Of a stretch of 64,000 nucleotides of DNA, positions 1 through 10,765 are shown piece after piece; position 1 is the stretch's first letter, and each line of letters starts with the position of its first letter. The position numbers and the translations under genes are program-made. The stretch lies in the NCBI GenBank assembly GCA_037893225.1, contig JAZGUH010000628.1:1240001-1304000 (forward strand), given 5' to 3'. The notes beneath the pieces are model-generated. The model did no database searches, was not told the DNA's origin, and saw only the letters and a list, made by a program, of their open reading frames with translations. Origin of the DNA: Hippasteria phrygiana (Eukaryota > Echinodermata > Asteroidea > Valvatida > Goniasteridae).

Positions 1-1390
1 ACCACATCTGAGATTCAAAAATGTGGAGACAATTGCCTATGAGAGCCATAATTTGTTTTGGATGTTGTACAAAAATGTCTTCATTACACCAATGATGTTA
101 GTGGCACATCAACCCAAACATGTAAGGTAAAACTTGAGACATTTTGCGGCAAATGATTTGTAGCCTATAAAATACCACAAGCATGTCGGTGATGATCTAT
201 ACCCAGTGTCAAAAGTTCAGGTTAAATTTCATTAACATGCTGCATATGCCGCTTGATTAGAGCTCATGATAGAGAAGTAATTAGGAGTACATGTTCATGT
301 ACAAATAACACTCCATTGATATTGGGGCAATATGAGTAAGTTTATTTGACAACTTGCCTATTAAACAGTGTTTACCTAATTTTGTTTCTTCAATATTAAT
401 ATTTTCATTATTTTTGAACTCTTGCCAATTGGTTCAGACCCGCATTACCGCAGAAATATCCAGATCGAATCAAAAGATATATTTCACTCTTGATTTCAGT
501 CACATTTTAAATTGCCGTTTCTCGGTTTGCCAAATTATAATTTTTTTCACTCACATGTACAATATACCCCATGAATGTGGGTAAGCCCAAATACATTTTA
601 TAGTGCAGCTTTTATTCTCATATTTTAATTCGTGCATTTAGTGAATGCTGTAATTTTCTATCTTGTTTTGGGGTTAATATTTTATGTCTTTTTTATATTG
701 TGCCATACTGTTTAAAGATATACTAATTCTGCTCTTCCAAAAATAAATCTTTGAACGAATTTTAAAAAAATGTGTTCTTTAACAAATACATAAACTTTTT
801 GGTATTTTGAGCATCTCAAACTATGAGTCTACATAAGCTGCATGAGCGTAAATGGTCCATCCATCTGCAGTGGGAAATTTATGGTGTCCCACAATACATT
901 CATTGACAGATATTTTTTCTCTGATGGCTCATCTGAAATCTAATAACTTTTGCAATGCTCCAAAATAGCAGTTCAGCAACATTTTGTGAAATTTAGGTAA
1001 GAGAACAAGGAATATACCTTTAAATCTGCAAAGGCTTGCAATAGCACCACGTGAAACTAGTTCTCAATCAGTTGATTACTACTGCATGTTGAGCACTAGT
1101 TTCACAAGGTTTTACCGCAAACTTTACCAGATAATTTCTTACTATAAAACTTTACTACGTGTACAATGTAAAGCCTCAAATCCAAAGACGTTTGACCTAG
1201 ATGATTAAAATGAGATGTTTAACTGGCAAATATCAAATGTTTCTTTCTTTTCTATTTTCTAGTTTCTCTTCTTACCTTGTTAACAAGGCTCTCCAACTTG
1301 CGAGTCGGTAATGTTACCATGATTTAAGTCGGGTCCATACCAGTGTGACAAGCCTGGAACCTAAGAGTTAGTCATAATGATCTAAATACA
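1..1390. other. Non-coding flank, no gene seen
   Basis: AT-rich sequence with frequent stops in all frames. The only open frame over 60 codons (354-584) has no recognisable motif and looks like chance. I see no RNA gene, transposon terminus or tandem repeat here. Confidence 0.6.
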
Positions 1391-1392
1391 AT

Positions 1393-1914
1393 CCAGCTCT
1401 CCGGGTCAATCCAACCCGGCACTCCGGGTCAATACTCTCCGGGTCAATCCAACCCGGGTCAATCCAACCCGGCACTCCGGGTTAATCCAACCCCGAGCCG
1501 GGTCAGGCCCCCTGTGACCCAGATTCCGGGTCAGTTTCAACCCGGAATGGGTTAAATCTGACCCGGAATGGCTGATTTTTGACCCGGATAATTCAAGGTG
1601 ACAAAATTATCGACCCGGATCTCATGAATTCAACCCACCTTCCGGGTCAATGTGTGCGTAACCCGGGTCCCGGGTCAGAAATTATTGACCCGGAAACCCA
1701 GATTCCGGGTCATAAAACTTTTGACCCGGAATCCTGGGTCAGTATTATTTGACCCGGAAACCATTTTTCCGGGTCGTTCAAAAGCGACCCTTTTCCGGGT
1801 CAGGAATTTCTGACCCGGAACTCCGGGTCATGCCAACCCGGAATGGGTCAGGCCCCCTGGGACCCGGAATCCGGGTCAGATCTGACCCTTTCCGGGTCAA
1901 ATCTGACCCGGGTG
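1393..1914. repeat. CCGGGTC-rich degenerate satellite
   Basis: About 520 bp dominated by the heptamer CCGGGTC and its complement GACCCGG, spaced irregularly at roughly 10-20 bp. Both orientations alternate, so many neighbouring copies form short hairpins (for example GACCCGGAAT next to CCGGGTCA). The GC content is far above the flanks. The frame at 1749-1931 is a by-product of the repeat and not a gene. Confidence 0.8.
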
Positions 1915-2042
1915 TTTTTAGAGTGTGTTAATGTACAGGGCAATCATCACATATAGTTAAAGCCCAAGAGACTGCAGTGTAAGTATTTTTCCTCCATTAT
2001 TCACTTGTATGCGGAAATCCATTAAATTGAAATTTTCAGAGG

Positions 2043-2278
2043 AATTAGAGGTGGAATATAGAGGAATATGAGGTGAGATATAGAGGAATATGAGGTGGGA
2101 TATATAGGAATATGAGGTGAGATATAGAGGAATTAGATGTGGAATATAGAGGAATAGGAGGAGGGATATAGAGGAATAGGAGGTGGCATATAGAGGAATA
2201 GTAGGTGGAATATAGAGGATAGGAGGAGGGATATAGAGGAATAGGAGGTGGCATATGGAGGAATAGGAGGAGGGATAT
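2043..2278. repeat. 22-bp minisatellite, left part
   Basis: Tandem copies of a purine-rich unit of about 22 bp (AGGTGGGATATAGAGGAATA plus two bases), with point variants. The array stops at the left end of the transposon copy at 2279 and resumes in the same phase at about 3457, so the two parts were once one array. Open frames on the minus strand (2045-2387) reflect a repeat lacking stops in that orientation. Confidence 0.85.
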
Positions 2279-2447
2279 TATACAAATAATGAATGTTTAT
2301 GAGTGCAATGGTAAGAATAATTTCATGAAGTGACAGATTGAATGTTCCATTCCTCGAGGCGAAGCTGAGTGAAATGGGACATTCCATCTGTCACCGAATG
2401 AAATTATTCTTACCATTGCACGAATGTGAAACATTCATTATTTGTTT
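2279..2447. repeat. Foldback palindrome, arms about 70 bp
   Basis: Left arm 2279-2351 and right arm from about 2373 to 2447 are imperfect reverse complements around a 21-base loop at 2352-2372. The same structure occurs at 10288-10460, where the loop is in the opposite orientation. Confidence 0.8.
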
Positions 2448-2679
2448 TATACAACGCCTGAATAAATCCTCGTCGAATTGCATGCATGGATTTCCTTGTG
2501 TACAACGTGCCGTTTTCCCTTCTCAGTCCGGCATAAAACCGCGACAAAAAGTTGTACAGTTCCGAATCCGTTAAAGCTCAATTGTTGTTCCTGTGTGTCT
2601 TGCAAATTCATCTAATCGTTTGACTGCGTATTTAATTTGTTTCTCTGTGTTAGCAGCGTCAACACCACGAGTTCCGATA

Positions 2680-3103
2680 CAGGGTGGTCCAAAAATAACA
2701 CCGGAACGGCATACTGCCGCTACCCTGAGACTCATACAATATACCAATGCGTGGGTAATTTTTTTAAAGAAAAATGATACGAAGATATCCCGATTCGGTC
2801 CAGTAGTTTCTATTCTAGAACCTGTTTTGTGAAACAATGTCGGAGTCATTTGGTTCCGAGGTATAACAAGACTGTGCTATCATCATGCTCTTTTCTGCAT
2901 GGAACAAATAACCAAGTGATCCGACTTTGCTTCACAAAATAGGCTCTGGAGCAAAAACTACTAAACCGAATCGGAAGAGGTCTTGGTATCATTTTTCTTC
3001 TAAAAAGATTCTCCATCCATCGGTACAGATGATTTGACTCTAAAGGTAGTGGAAGTATGCCGTTCCGTTGTTGTTTTTTTCGTTTGTTTTTTTGAACACC
3101 CTG
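2680..3103. mobile_element. Tc1/mariner-type foldback MITE, TA target duplication
   Basis: Starts CAGGGTGGTCCAAAAA and ends GAACACCCTG, with TA on each side (2678-2679 and 3104-3105). The homologous sequence near 10711 runs straight through (GAGTTCCAATATTTCGTCG) and is the empty site. The whole 424 bp is a foldback: CCGATTCGGT at about 2791 pairs with ACCGAATCGG at about 2963. There is no coding capacity. TA duplication and a CAGGGTG terminus fit the IS630-Tc1-mariner superfamily. Confidence 0.85.
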
Positions 3104-3233
3104 TATTTCATCGTCTGTTAGGAGAAGAACGGTGATTCGCGAACATCGTCCGCCATTTAGTTTGAATTACAGCCGTGGTGTAGCGCCACCAATAGTGTGA
3201 CCGTGGAATTATGGAAGTTCTATTCAGCGCGTA

Positions 3234-3342
3234 CACTGCAAAAACTGTGGTGCTAATCTAACACCATGTGGTGTTTATATTGGGCGAGTGGTCAAATATA
3301 AACACCACATGGTGTTAATTTAACACCACAGTTTTTGCAGTG
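3234..3342. mobile_element. MITE with CACTGCAAAAACTGTGG termini
   Basis: Near-perfect inverted repeat over almost its whole 109 bp, with TA at both edges (3232-3233 and 3343-3344). The terminus CACTGCAAAAACTGTG is shared by the longer elements at 30631-30816 and 45345-45546, and in short form by those at 23500-23545 and its copies in units B and C. Confidence 0.85.
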
Positions 3343-3456
3343 TACCGTTGAATAGAACTTCTATTTTTGCGGTGCAGTGCGTTGGTACAAATAATTCAAT
3401 GCCCGTGATCGACTATCCACCAATCCGATGGCGGGGATTTATTCAGGTGCTGTATA

Positions 3457-3740
3457 AAGAGGAATAAAAGGTGGGATATAGAGGAATAAAAGGTGGGGTG
3501 TGGAGGAATGAGAGGTGGGATATAGAGGAATAAGAGGTAGAATATAGACAAAAATACGAGGTGAAATATAGGCAAATAAGAGGCGGGATGTACACGAATA
3601 AAAGGTGAGATATAGAGGAATATTAAAGGTGAGATGTAGAGGAGTAAGAGGTGGGATATAGAGGAATAAGAGGTTGGATATAGACAAATACGAGGTGGGA
3701 TACAGAGGAATCAGAGGTGGGATATGAGGAATAAGGGTTG
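3457..3740. repeat. 22-bp minisatellite, right part
   Basis: Continuation of the array at 2043-2278 after the transposon insertion, same unit and orientation (AGGTGGGATATAGAGGAATA). Minus-strand open frames at 3439-3838 are repeat artefacts. Confidence 0.85.
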
Positions 3741-3879
3741 AATTGAACAGAACAACATCCTCCCTCGTTTTCACGGAAATGTATCTGCCGTTTAATAGTT
3801 ATCGATTGTGGCGTTTTCGGGTCTTGCCCCACCCCCAAGTTTATTCCCGGGGGTTATAGCTCCACCCATTCCACCTGCT

Positions 3880-4065
3880 GCCTACACATGCATTCTTAAT
3901 GATAATTGGGAAGTAAATGAACTCTGACATCGCCTTCCAACTCTGTGACCCGGGTTCGAATCCCGTATGATGCCGATATGTGGATTGGGTTGGCATTCCC
4001 AACATGTTATGGGTTGACTATAGCCACGGTACGAATTTACGTTTTTAGAAATCATTGGTTGCATA
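3880..4065 (+). mobile_element. tRNA-derived SINE fragment
   Basis: Contains a consensus RNA polymerase III B box (GGGTTCGAATCCCG, about 3952-3965), preceded by ATCGCCTTCCAACTCTGTGA, which resembles the anticodon arm and variable region seen in tRNA-derived SINEs. There is no complete cloverleaf and the A box is weak, so this is a SINE remnant and not a functional tRNA. Confidence 0.5.
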
Positions 4066-4112
4066 TAATATATCGCTATTATTTTTTAAACACGTGATCG
4101 TTTTTTAAATGG

Positions 4113-4380
4113 GGGTCATTCCATACATTTGGGGTCCAAAAGTGTGACTTTTTTGGTGTCCCCGTTACACCTGACCTGTGTAATTTCCATCAAGTATCAT
4201 TAAAATTGACTTCACACTATGTTTTACTTGTTTGGCAGGTACTTTGCTTTACACAATCACTCTTGGAGATAAAAAGCATTAAAGAATGTGTCCGGAATTG
4301 GAAATCTTATATACATCTCACTATGTAACTGAGACACCAAAAATGTTCCCACTTTTGGACCCCAAATTTATGAATGACCC
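4113..4380. mobile_element. MITE-like inverted repeat
   Basis: The left end GGGTCATTCCATACATTTGG and the right end, CCAAATTTATGAATGACCC, are reverse complements with a few mismatches, and the pairing continues inward through GGGGTCCAAAAGTG / CACTTTTGGACCCC. The interior is non-coding. No convincing target duplication was found. Confidence 0.7.
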
Positions 4381-5190
4381 ATGTATTCTTCAGAGTGTAA
4401 TACAAGCATAGTGCACTCCTAAACACATTTAAACCCAAACGGGAGAGATAAATATAAACAAGTGATTGAACTGATGTTTCTTCAGATGATTAGCAAATAT
4501 CCGCCTACAAAAATAACAAAAAGTTCTCTATACATTAAAAGCAATGACAAAGTTTCCCACTTTAAGAAACAGCGTATATTTAGCGAGGAAGATGTTTGGG
4601 TTGGGGAGGGAAGGGGCATACCGCAAATAATTCAGATTAACTGCCCGCAAAACGCTGGACCTGTTTAGGCAAAGAGATTAGGCAACGTTGACTGTAAAGC
4701 AGTATTTGGACGAGAGACCACACCATGTATTGCTTGCATCAACGTGCCTAACAATAATATGTGCATTGGTCTAATGCATGACTGGGTGTACTTGTATGTA
4801 TGTGTATATGTATATTTCATCTGAAAACGGGTCGCGTCCCTCGGATGGGACGTTCAACTGGAGGTTCCATTTGCTACGTTTTGCTAAGATTAGTGCACGT
4901 AAACGAACGCGGAGCACCTGTCATGAAAGAGTCGGGGTTTGCCCCGGTGCCGCTGATTCCCTCAGCATAAAAAGATTGGTCCACTGCTACCATCTACTGC
5001 ATAAATTTAAAAACAAATACCGGTATACTTTTAAATAAATCCTAAATTTGCATAGGTTTCTAAAATAAACACAAACAGTTTTTACCTCGGTCTAGAACAG
5101 CACTATATGGAAGATTTACTGAACCAGAGAGATAACACAATAGTCTTGTCGCCGACTAAATACCGTATTATTTGAATAATAGAATCAAGG
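4381..5190. other. Intergenic or intronic sequence, no gene seen
   Basis: Short open frames at 4462-4668 and 4778-5038 show no domain, splice pattern or repeat and are treated as chance. If the exon at 5200-5299 is real, this stretch would be its first intron. Confidence 0.4.
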
Positions 5191-5199
5191 TATACTTAC

Positions 5200-5299
5200 A
5201 ATCCTCGAGGGTTTCGAATTCAACTGAGCTGGTTGGCGACACCAAAACCAAACACACTATCATGGCAGCCAGGGTATAAAACTGTTCCATTTTCGCCAT
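5200..5299 (-). CDS. Putative signal-peptide first exon of an unidentified secreted protein
   Basis: On the minus strand, an ATG at 5297-5299 (or the in-frame ATG at 5288-5290) opens MAKMEQFYTLAAMIVCLVLV followed by SPTSSVEFETLED. That is a short polar N-terminus, a hydrophobic core of about 12 residues and small residues suitable for signal peptidase. The coding run meets a strong splice donor (GTAAGTATA, 5191-5199), so this looks like exon 1 of a secreted or membrane protein whose later exons lie at lower coordinates or outside the window. I could not identify those exons and do not recognise the family. An upstream in-frame ATG at 5432 would make a long, less signal-like leader. Confidence 0.4.
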
Positions 5300-5842
5300 C
5301 AGAAACCTCCACAACGGTTGCCAAAAATGCGTCGCGTGGATGAAAAAAAATAACGAATTTATCAAAGAGTTTGGCGGATAATATTTAGGGTCAGACAAGG
5401 AGGATGCAGAGAGAAGGGAGAGGTTTTTTTTCACGAAACTAGCATCGTCTGGAGGTGCAAGGAGAAATGGATATAACGGTGACAGCGGACGGAGAGAAGC
5501 TCAAACGGGCTAGCAGCCAGACAGGCGTTATAATGACAGGCCCCGAACAATTTGTCTCAGTTTGTGATTGGTTTAAATAATACCGTACCGGTATTCCCCC
5601 AACAGCTTGGAGTACAGAGTAGCACGCTCACCCAAGGTTGACTAATTGATTGACTGCGGTAATATGAATATAAATGGAGAATTGTCACACAGCTTATGGG
5701 TGGGCGGATGAGTTAACCGACGCATCAGTTCGGCTGCCAAATGGACACTCTTCAACTTTCATGGAAGGTCCATGACACTTTTACACGTAATTTGCGTGGA
5801 ACTCCCATTTGATTGGGAACAAAAACACTGACTAACCCACGC

Positions 5843-6202
5843 TCGTGTTAGTGTGTGTGGGGGAAGGGGAGGGACACTGGATTTTCCGGAATTGAAAAGT
5901 CTGAAATTTGCTGATTAGGTCCCAAGCCTCGGCAAGAAATAAAGTGATACAGTGATACCCCTGACGCGGTGTCTGCACTTTCCTCTCCCTTTACAGACTT
6001 GAATTGCAACTAGCCGTCACAAAAGTCGAAATAGATACTTTAAAGTGACCGTCCAATAGGATTTGTTTATGATATGAATACATGTAGGATGGACGGCATC
6101 ACTTAATATAAACTATAAAGTACCGTGTTAGTGTGTGTGGGGGAAGGGGAAGGACACTGGATTTTCCGGAATTGAAAAGTCTGAAATTTGCTGATTAGGT
6201 CC
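5843..6202 (+). repeat. Pair of ~79-bp direct repeats
   Basis: 5843-5921 and 6124-6202 are almost identical (CGTGTTAGTGTGTGTGGGGG through TTTGCTGATTAGGTCC), 281 bp apart start to start, with one A/G difference. The copies are direct and the sequence between them is unrelated, so this is a local or dispersed duplication. Confidence 0.85.
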
Positions 6203-6224
6203 TGTAGCAATTTTAGAGAGTAAT

Positions 6225-6365
6225 TGTGCCATTCTTACAAGGGACCAGTCGGAAGTCGCATTCCTCCGTTTTGAGCTACAGGCAAAAATCCATTGAGGGT
6301 GGAAATTTTCGATTTTTGTTTTATTGCTTAAGTTAAAATGCTAAAATAAAATCATACTGTGTTTT
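6225..6365 (-). repeat. Dispersed repeat, inverted copy of a segment upstream of the DNase I-like genes
   Basis: Reverse-complement match to 38060-38210 and 53840-53995, sharing CGTTTTGAGCTACAGGCAAA and AAAATCATACTGTGTTTTCG. Unit A lacks most of this segment (about 22800-22860), so the repeat is older than the duplication or moved separately. Confidence 0.75.
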
Positions 6366-6961
6366 CGTTGTTTTAATTTTGGTACACTAAACTGTTAAAA
6401 AAATATATGAGATTTTAGTAAAGGTAACTTACTGATAATCACCTGGATTTGTGTTTAGTTTTCTTCATAAGATTCGCTATTTTTCGATTCGTGTACATCG
6501 CCATTTTGAATGCAATCATAACAAACTTGCTATTTAAATTGTGATCTAAACTCTTCATTGAATGGCCGATCTGACCGATATTTCCACAAATAAACAAATG
6601 AGAGACAGTTTTAGGAGATACCAAGGCTACCCCCTAATCGCGAGCCGTTCAGCGGTGCGGAAATGAAGGACAAACTTTATCGCTTGATTTTTACAATAGT
6701 GCTGGATCATCGAATAGAACTATCAATAATATTATCATGTTTTTTAACACTGCTCCGATTTTATTAACTCTTTCATCATTTTAAAGCTTATGATGTGTTC
6801 TTTCCAATGGTATATAAATCTAGAAATTAATTTTTGCGATGAGAGACTGTTCTCTATTGAGAGCGCCACAATTGCATTTTTTTTTATATGTTAATACGGA
6901 TTTTCATAATCATTGGCCCGAGCATGATGTCATCAAGGCCCAATTTCATAGAGCTGCTTAA

Positions 6962-7446
6962 ATGTAGTGTACACGATTGGTAATCCTCCGATTTTTTTTT
7001 ACTGAATTATTACGAAATACCTTACTAGACTGTAAGTTAATAGTATAGTCTCAATCATCCTGTGAAATGATGGCACCAGGTGTGCTGTCGTTGTCAAGAA
7101 AAAGTGGAAATATTTATCATTTTCCAACGATTTCCGGCTGGAAATAGTTGGAAATCTGCCCTGTAGCCTTTAGTCAAGGCGCGCGTGGCTACACGGACGA
7201 GTGGCGCGCACCGGACATGCTGGCATTCGGGGCCGGGCGCGTCGCGCGCCCAGCTCCAGATAGCCACGCGCGCCTTGACTAAAGGCTATCATCCGCCCGA
7301 TGGTTGAAAACGAGCGCCGTTTTTCTCTCGCTTTTTTTCCGCCATCCAACTACGCAAAACTTTGAACAGGTCAGTGGAACGATATTTCCTATAAAATACT
7401 AACCCCCAAATCTGCCCATTTCTGAAAATTGCAACCTACACTGCCT
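6962..7446 (-). mobile_element. TTAA-flanked MITE (485 bp), copy 1
   Basis: Bounded by TTAA at 6958-6961 and 7447-7450. The termini are ATGTAGTGTACAC and an inverted, diverged counterpart. A homologous unoccupied site lies at about 7840-7870 (GAGCTGTTAAGCACAACAATTT), supporting TTAA as the target duplication. TTAA duplication is known for piggyBac and Kolobok superfamilies; I cannot decide which. The interior holds a GC-rich central palindrome (7166-7290). Same family, opposite orientation and same length as 13724-14208. Confidence 0.85.
7166..7290. repeat. Central palindrome module of the TTAA MITE
   Basis: Arms AGCCTTTAGTCAAGGCGCGC and the reverse complement ending CGCGCCTTGACTAAAGGCT enclose a GC-rich loop (GGACGAGTGGCGCGC and similar). 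It is much richer in GC and CpG than the rest of the element. A related module sits at 13888-14003, but the intronic family members (25912, 41485, 57099) carry a different central palindrome. Confidence 0.75.
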
Positions 7447-7589
7447 TTAAGCACAACAATTTCTTGAGCACAAAAATCAGCCAAAACCCTATGTGATTGT
7501 CATGCTAAACAAATCTAAATACCAGTCACAAGGAATATAGCTTACTAAATGACCCCCGCCCCCACCTTGAAACTACAAAATGTGTCAAG

Positions 7590-7807
7590 AATAAGCCAGT
7601 TCGGTATTTCAACTGCGCATGTGCACAATGACATTTTATCCCGAATGACCCGCGTGACCTAACGCGTGCGTGAATGAACGAGCGCGAGCAAGGTGGTCGC
7701 ACAACGCACACGTGTTAAATTCAATTAGAATGGGCGTTCGCGTAACATTACGTCAGCAATTTTATCCCGAATAACCTTTGACCTTTGAGATACCGAACTG
7801 GCTTATT
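7590..7807. mobile_element. Foldback element with 23-bp inverted termini
   Basis: AATAAGCCAGTTCGGTATTT at 7590 is matched by AGATACCGAACTGGCTTATT ending at 7807, with one mismatch in 23. Subterminal TTTTATCCCGAAT occurs at both 7634 and 7760 in direct orientation. Non-coding; open frames on the minus strand are chance. Confidence 0.65.
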
Positions 7808-7809
7808 AT

Positions 7810-10287
7810 AAGACATGAAGACCTGCTGGTTCAAATTTCATGGAGCTGTTAAGCACAACAATTTGCTTAGCATAAAAATCTTCCCTGGAAAAAACAGGAT
7901 TAAGAACCAACATTTTATGTGATGTATATTGCCTGTGGTTGGTACTTTGTCGTTTGCTTAGCATGAAAATCACGTAAAGTTGAGGCAGGTAACATGTTTT
8001 TACCAAGCAAGACATAATTTGGCTAATTTTTGGTCAAACGTTTAAATCATACATGCAAATTGGTTATGTGCATTATAGATTAAATGTTGCCCGCGGTATG
8101 CAAAAAGATGTGCAACACCATGAGAAATTTGTGACAGAAAGTGGCCAATGAAAAAATAATTTTAGAAATTAACCCGTTTATGCATTATGTGCCGGGCCGG
8201 TTTTTAAACAAGTAGGCCCTACGTTTAAAACCGTCTTGGGGCCTGGACGTTTGATAATGACAAGAGCCGGAATACCTTTTTGTGTAATTCAGCAAAACCT
8301 CCGAAAATTATAAATGTCCAAGTTTCGCTTAATTTTTTTACCTTGGTTTGTAAAACACCCCTTTAGCTATTTAATGGTTCGTGCCTCAAGCGAATAGTGC
8401 TAAAAAAAATCCTTATTATGGCAATTGATGTGATGGCGTGATGTGGCGCAGAACGCATCAGTGCCGGTGTAGTGTGAAATTATGGACTCTAAATACGGAC
8501 GCAACTGTAGTTACGCTTTACGTAATTATTGGGAGGGTGACTGGTTGCGCGAGTGTTTAACCAATAAAAGGAACCGGATTTCATAGGAGTCTAAATTTCG
8601 TGTGACACCGGAAAAGGTGTTTAAAACCGGTTGGTGTTTTATCGGCCGTTTAAAAACCACCCACGCGACGGGCTCTCGACCAATAGGAGCAGGTAAACTG
8701 TCTTGGATATTTATGAATGAAGGCTTTTAGCCAATTAGTTTGCATTTTCAAAATAGGCATATTTCAGAAATTCCGTCATATTTTTTATTGATTATTTATG
8801 TTTTTATTTATTTTATTTATAGGGAGTCAACCTTCTTCACTATTCTCCAGCCTTCTTCCTTGCTCCACAGAATAAAAGATTACTGTAATTAATAGAAATA
8901 CACCAGCTTCAACCACCACTGCAGGAAAACCTCGCTTTGCCATTACATACAAAATACTGTCTTGGCGCCGTGACGACAACATGAACCTGAATAATACGAT
9001 TCGCTGAAGTAGAACAAACGAGACACACTCCGTTGCTGCACCACAACAATCGCGCGTCCCACCGGAACGATTATCTATTCAACACGATCCCGACTCAAAA
9101 AGATATTAACACAATCCAATCCAAACTGCTACCATTGCATTTTGTTAATTGTCATTTTGGGGCAATTTTACCCAAGGACGCGTTTGTCATGATGGTGCAA
9201 AGTCTCATATGGCCGGTTTCCATGACAATCACCCAATTTGTGTGAATTAATAACAAACCCTGTCTTCCAATTTAGAATTTCAACAGGTGGGAAGTGAATT
9301 TAACTATTATTATCTGGACGGTTGAATTTATAAACGGTACGACCAATAAGAAATCCAAAATAGTCGGTGCAACATAATCTATTCTTCAAAATGTATTCAA
9401 ATAAATTCGTCCCCTTCAAAAAACATCTGTCAACTCAATTTGAAATGACGGACAAATTGCCCCAAACAATGACAGCACATTTACGACAAAACTGAGTTCT
9501 CTATAAATTTGGCCTGGGGCGTTTGTAAACTGCGTGGAATAAATCTTATGTGTTGCGAGTACACTAAAGTGTTTGAAAACATTTGTTCCGCTTTCGCAAA
9601 GGCTTAAGAATGCATTAATAAAACAATGGTTCTCCTGTATTTTTTTATAATTTATTTTTTGTAAATCATTTATTTTGACAATTTTTGAATGATGTGGAGA
9701 GTGCATTTATCAAATGAAAGTTTTGGATTCATTATTTCGAAAATGAACACTATAAACAAATTTACATAATAATTAATTCGTCTTTAAAAAAAAAAAAAAA
9801 GAGCAAAAAGAGGAACAGACTAAAAAATCAACTGCTTTGCTTGTATTTTTTTAAACGTAAACTTTTCCTTAAAAAAACCCATCAAATTCAGCCGAATTCA
9901 CTCAGCTACCCACGTTATGCCCCGAGCCTGTACCTTCAGATTTTGGGACATAACGTGATGAGGAAAGTTAGCAATGAGACGCGGATCGTGTTTCATTAAT
10001 GGCATTTTGTAGCAGTAGAATCGTAAATAAGCGACTTGAAACTCGTCTTTTAGCGGCGGGTCATTAGGGAAAGTAAAGGAGGCACCCTTACATGAGTTGA
10101 GATGTAAAATGGTGCGAGGCATGTAGGTACAATACGTTCATTTTAAAAGGCAACATACAATAGGATTTGTATTGAGTACATGTTGAACAGCTTTCGTGCC
10201 ATGGTACTTTGACTTTATGGCGATTCTGGAGAGAAATGCCAACATTTGGATTTCGTGCGAATGAAAATTATCATCTTCGTGAGCCAG
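7810..10287. other. Long non-coding stretch
   Basis: About 2.5 kb with no convincing exon. Open frames at 7806-8015, 9033-9245, 9416-9706 and 9898-10122 lack motifs. A short segment at about 8190-8225 (GTGCCGGGCCGG onward) is an inverted match to a piece of each duplicated unit (20498-20536, 35880-35915). An A-run lies at 9787-9800. Confidence 0.55.
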
Positions 10288-10562
10288 TATACAAATAATG
10301 TATGTTTATGAGTGCGATGATAAAAAAAATTATGAGGCGACAGATTGAAAGTTCCATTCCACTCGGCTTCGCCTCGTAGAATGGGACATTCCATCTGTCA
10401 CCGAATGAAATTATTCTTACCATTTCACGAATGCGAAACATTTATTATTTGTTTTATACAACACCTGAATAAATCCTCGACAGATTGCATGCATCATGGA
10501 GGTATGAAACACCTCCATGCATGCATTGATTTCTTTGTGTACAACGTGCTTTTCAGTTTTAC

Positions 10563-10765
10563 CTTCTCAGTCCCGCATAAAACCGCGACAAAAAGTGGTC
10601 CAGTTCCGAATCAGTTAAAGCTTTAATTGTTGTTCCTGCGTGTAATCGTTTGACTGCATATTCCATTTGTTTCTTTGTGTTAGCAGCGTCAGCATCGCCT
10701 ACGAGTTCCAATATTTCGTCGTCTGTTGGGAGAACAAACCGCGGTTCGGAAACACCGTCCGCCAT
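10563..10765 (-). CDS. First coding exon, DUF3504/crypton-like protein fragment
   Basis: The minus-strand ATG at 10763-10765 starts MADGVSEPRFVLPTDDEILE, continues with ANTKKQMEYAVKRL and TDSELDHFLSRFYAGLRR, and reaches a possible donor (AG|GTAAAA). The acidic start, ANT(R/K)KQ helix and L..FYAGLR pattern match what I recall of the region before the tyrosine-recombinase-like DUF3504 domain in crypton-derived proteins; this is pattern memory and not a search. No downstream exon with the recombinase core was found in the window. In copy 1 the equivalent boundary reads AAGGGAAAAC, so its donor is lost. Confidence 0.35.

Larger units (their letters stand above)
2279..3456 (-). mobile_element. Transposon copy 1, crypton/ZMYM-like fragment, split by two nested MITEs
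   Basis: Homologous to 10288-11021. Both copies begin TATACAAATAATG and end near TTGTATA or CTGTATA, so the termini form a short inverted repeat. On the minus strand both encode a stretch like AANT(K/E)KQ..YAVKRL followed by TGTTIE, resembling the N-terminus of DUF3504 (crypton-derived, ZMYM/QRICH1-like) proteins as I remember them; that family call is tentative. This copy is interrupted by a TA-flanked MITE (2680-3103) and a second MITE (3234-3342), and its reading frame is broken. It lies inside the 22-bp minisatellite without disturbing the repeat phase. Confidence 0.5.

Noticed and set aside
3940..3975. Possible tRNA gene (B box GGGTTCGAATCCCG)
   Set aside because: No acceptor stem or clear A box; fits a SINE remnant.
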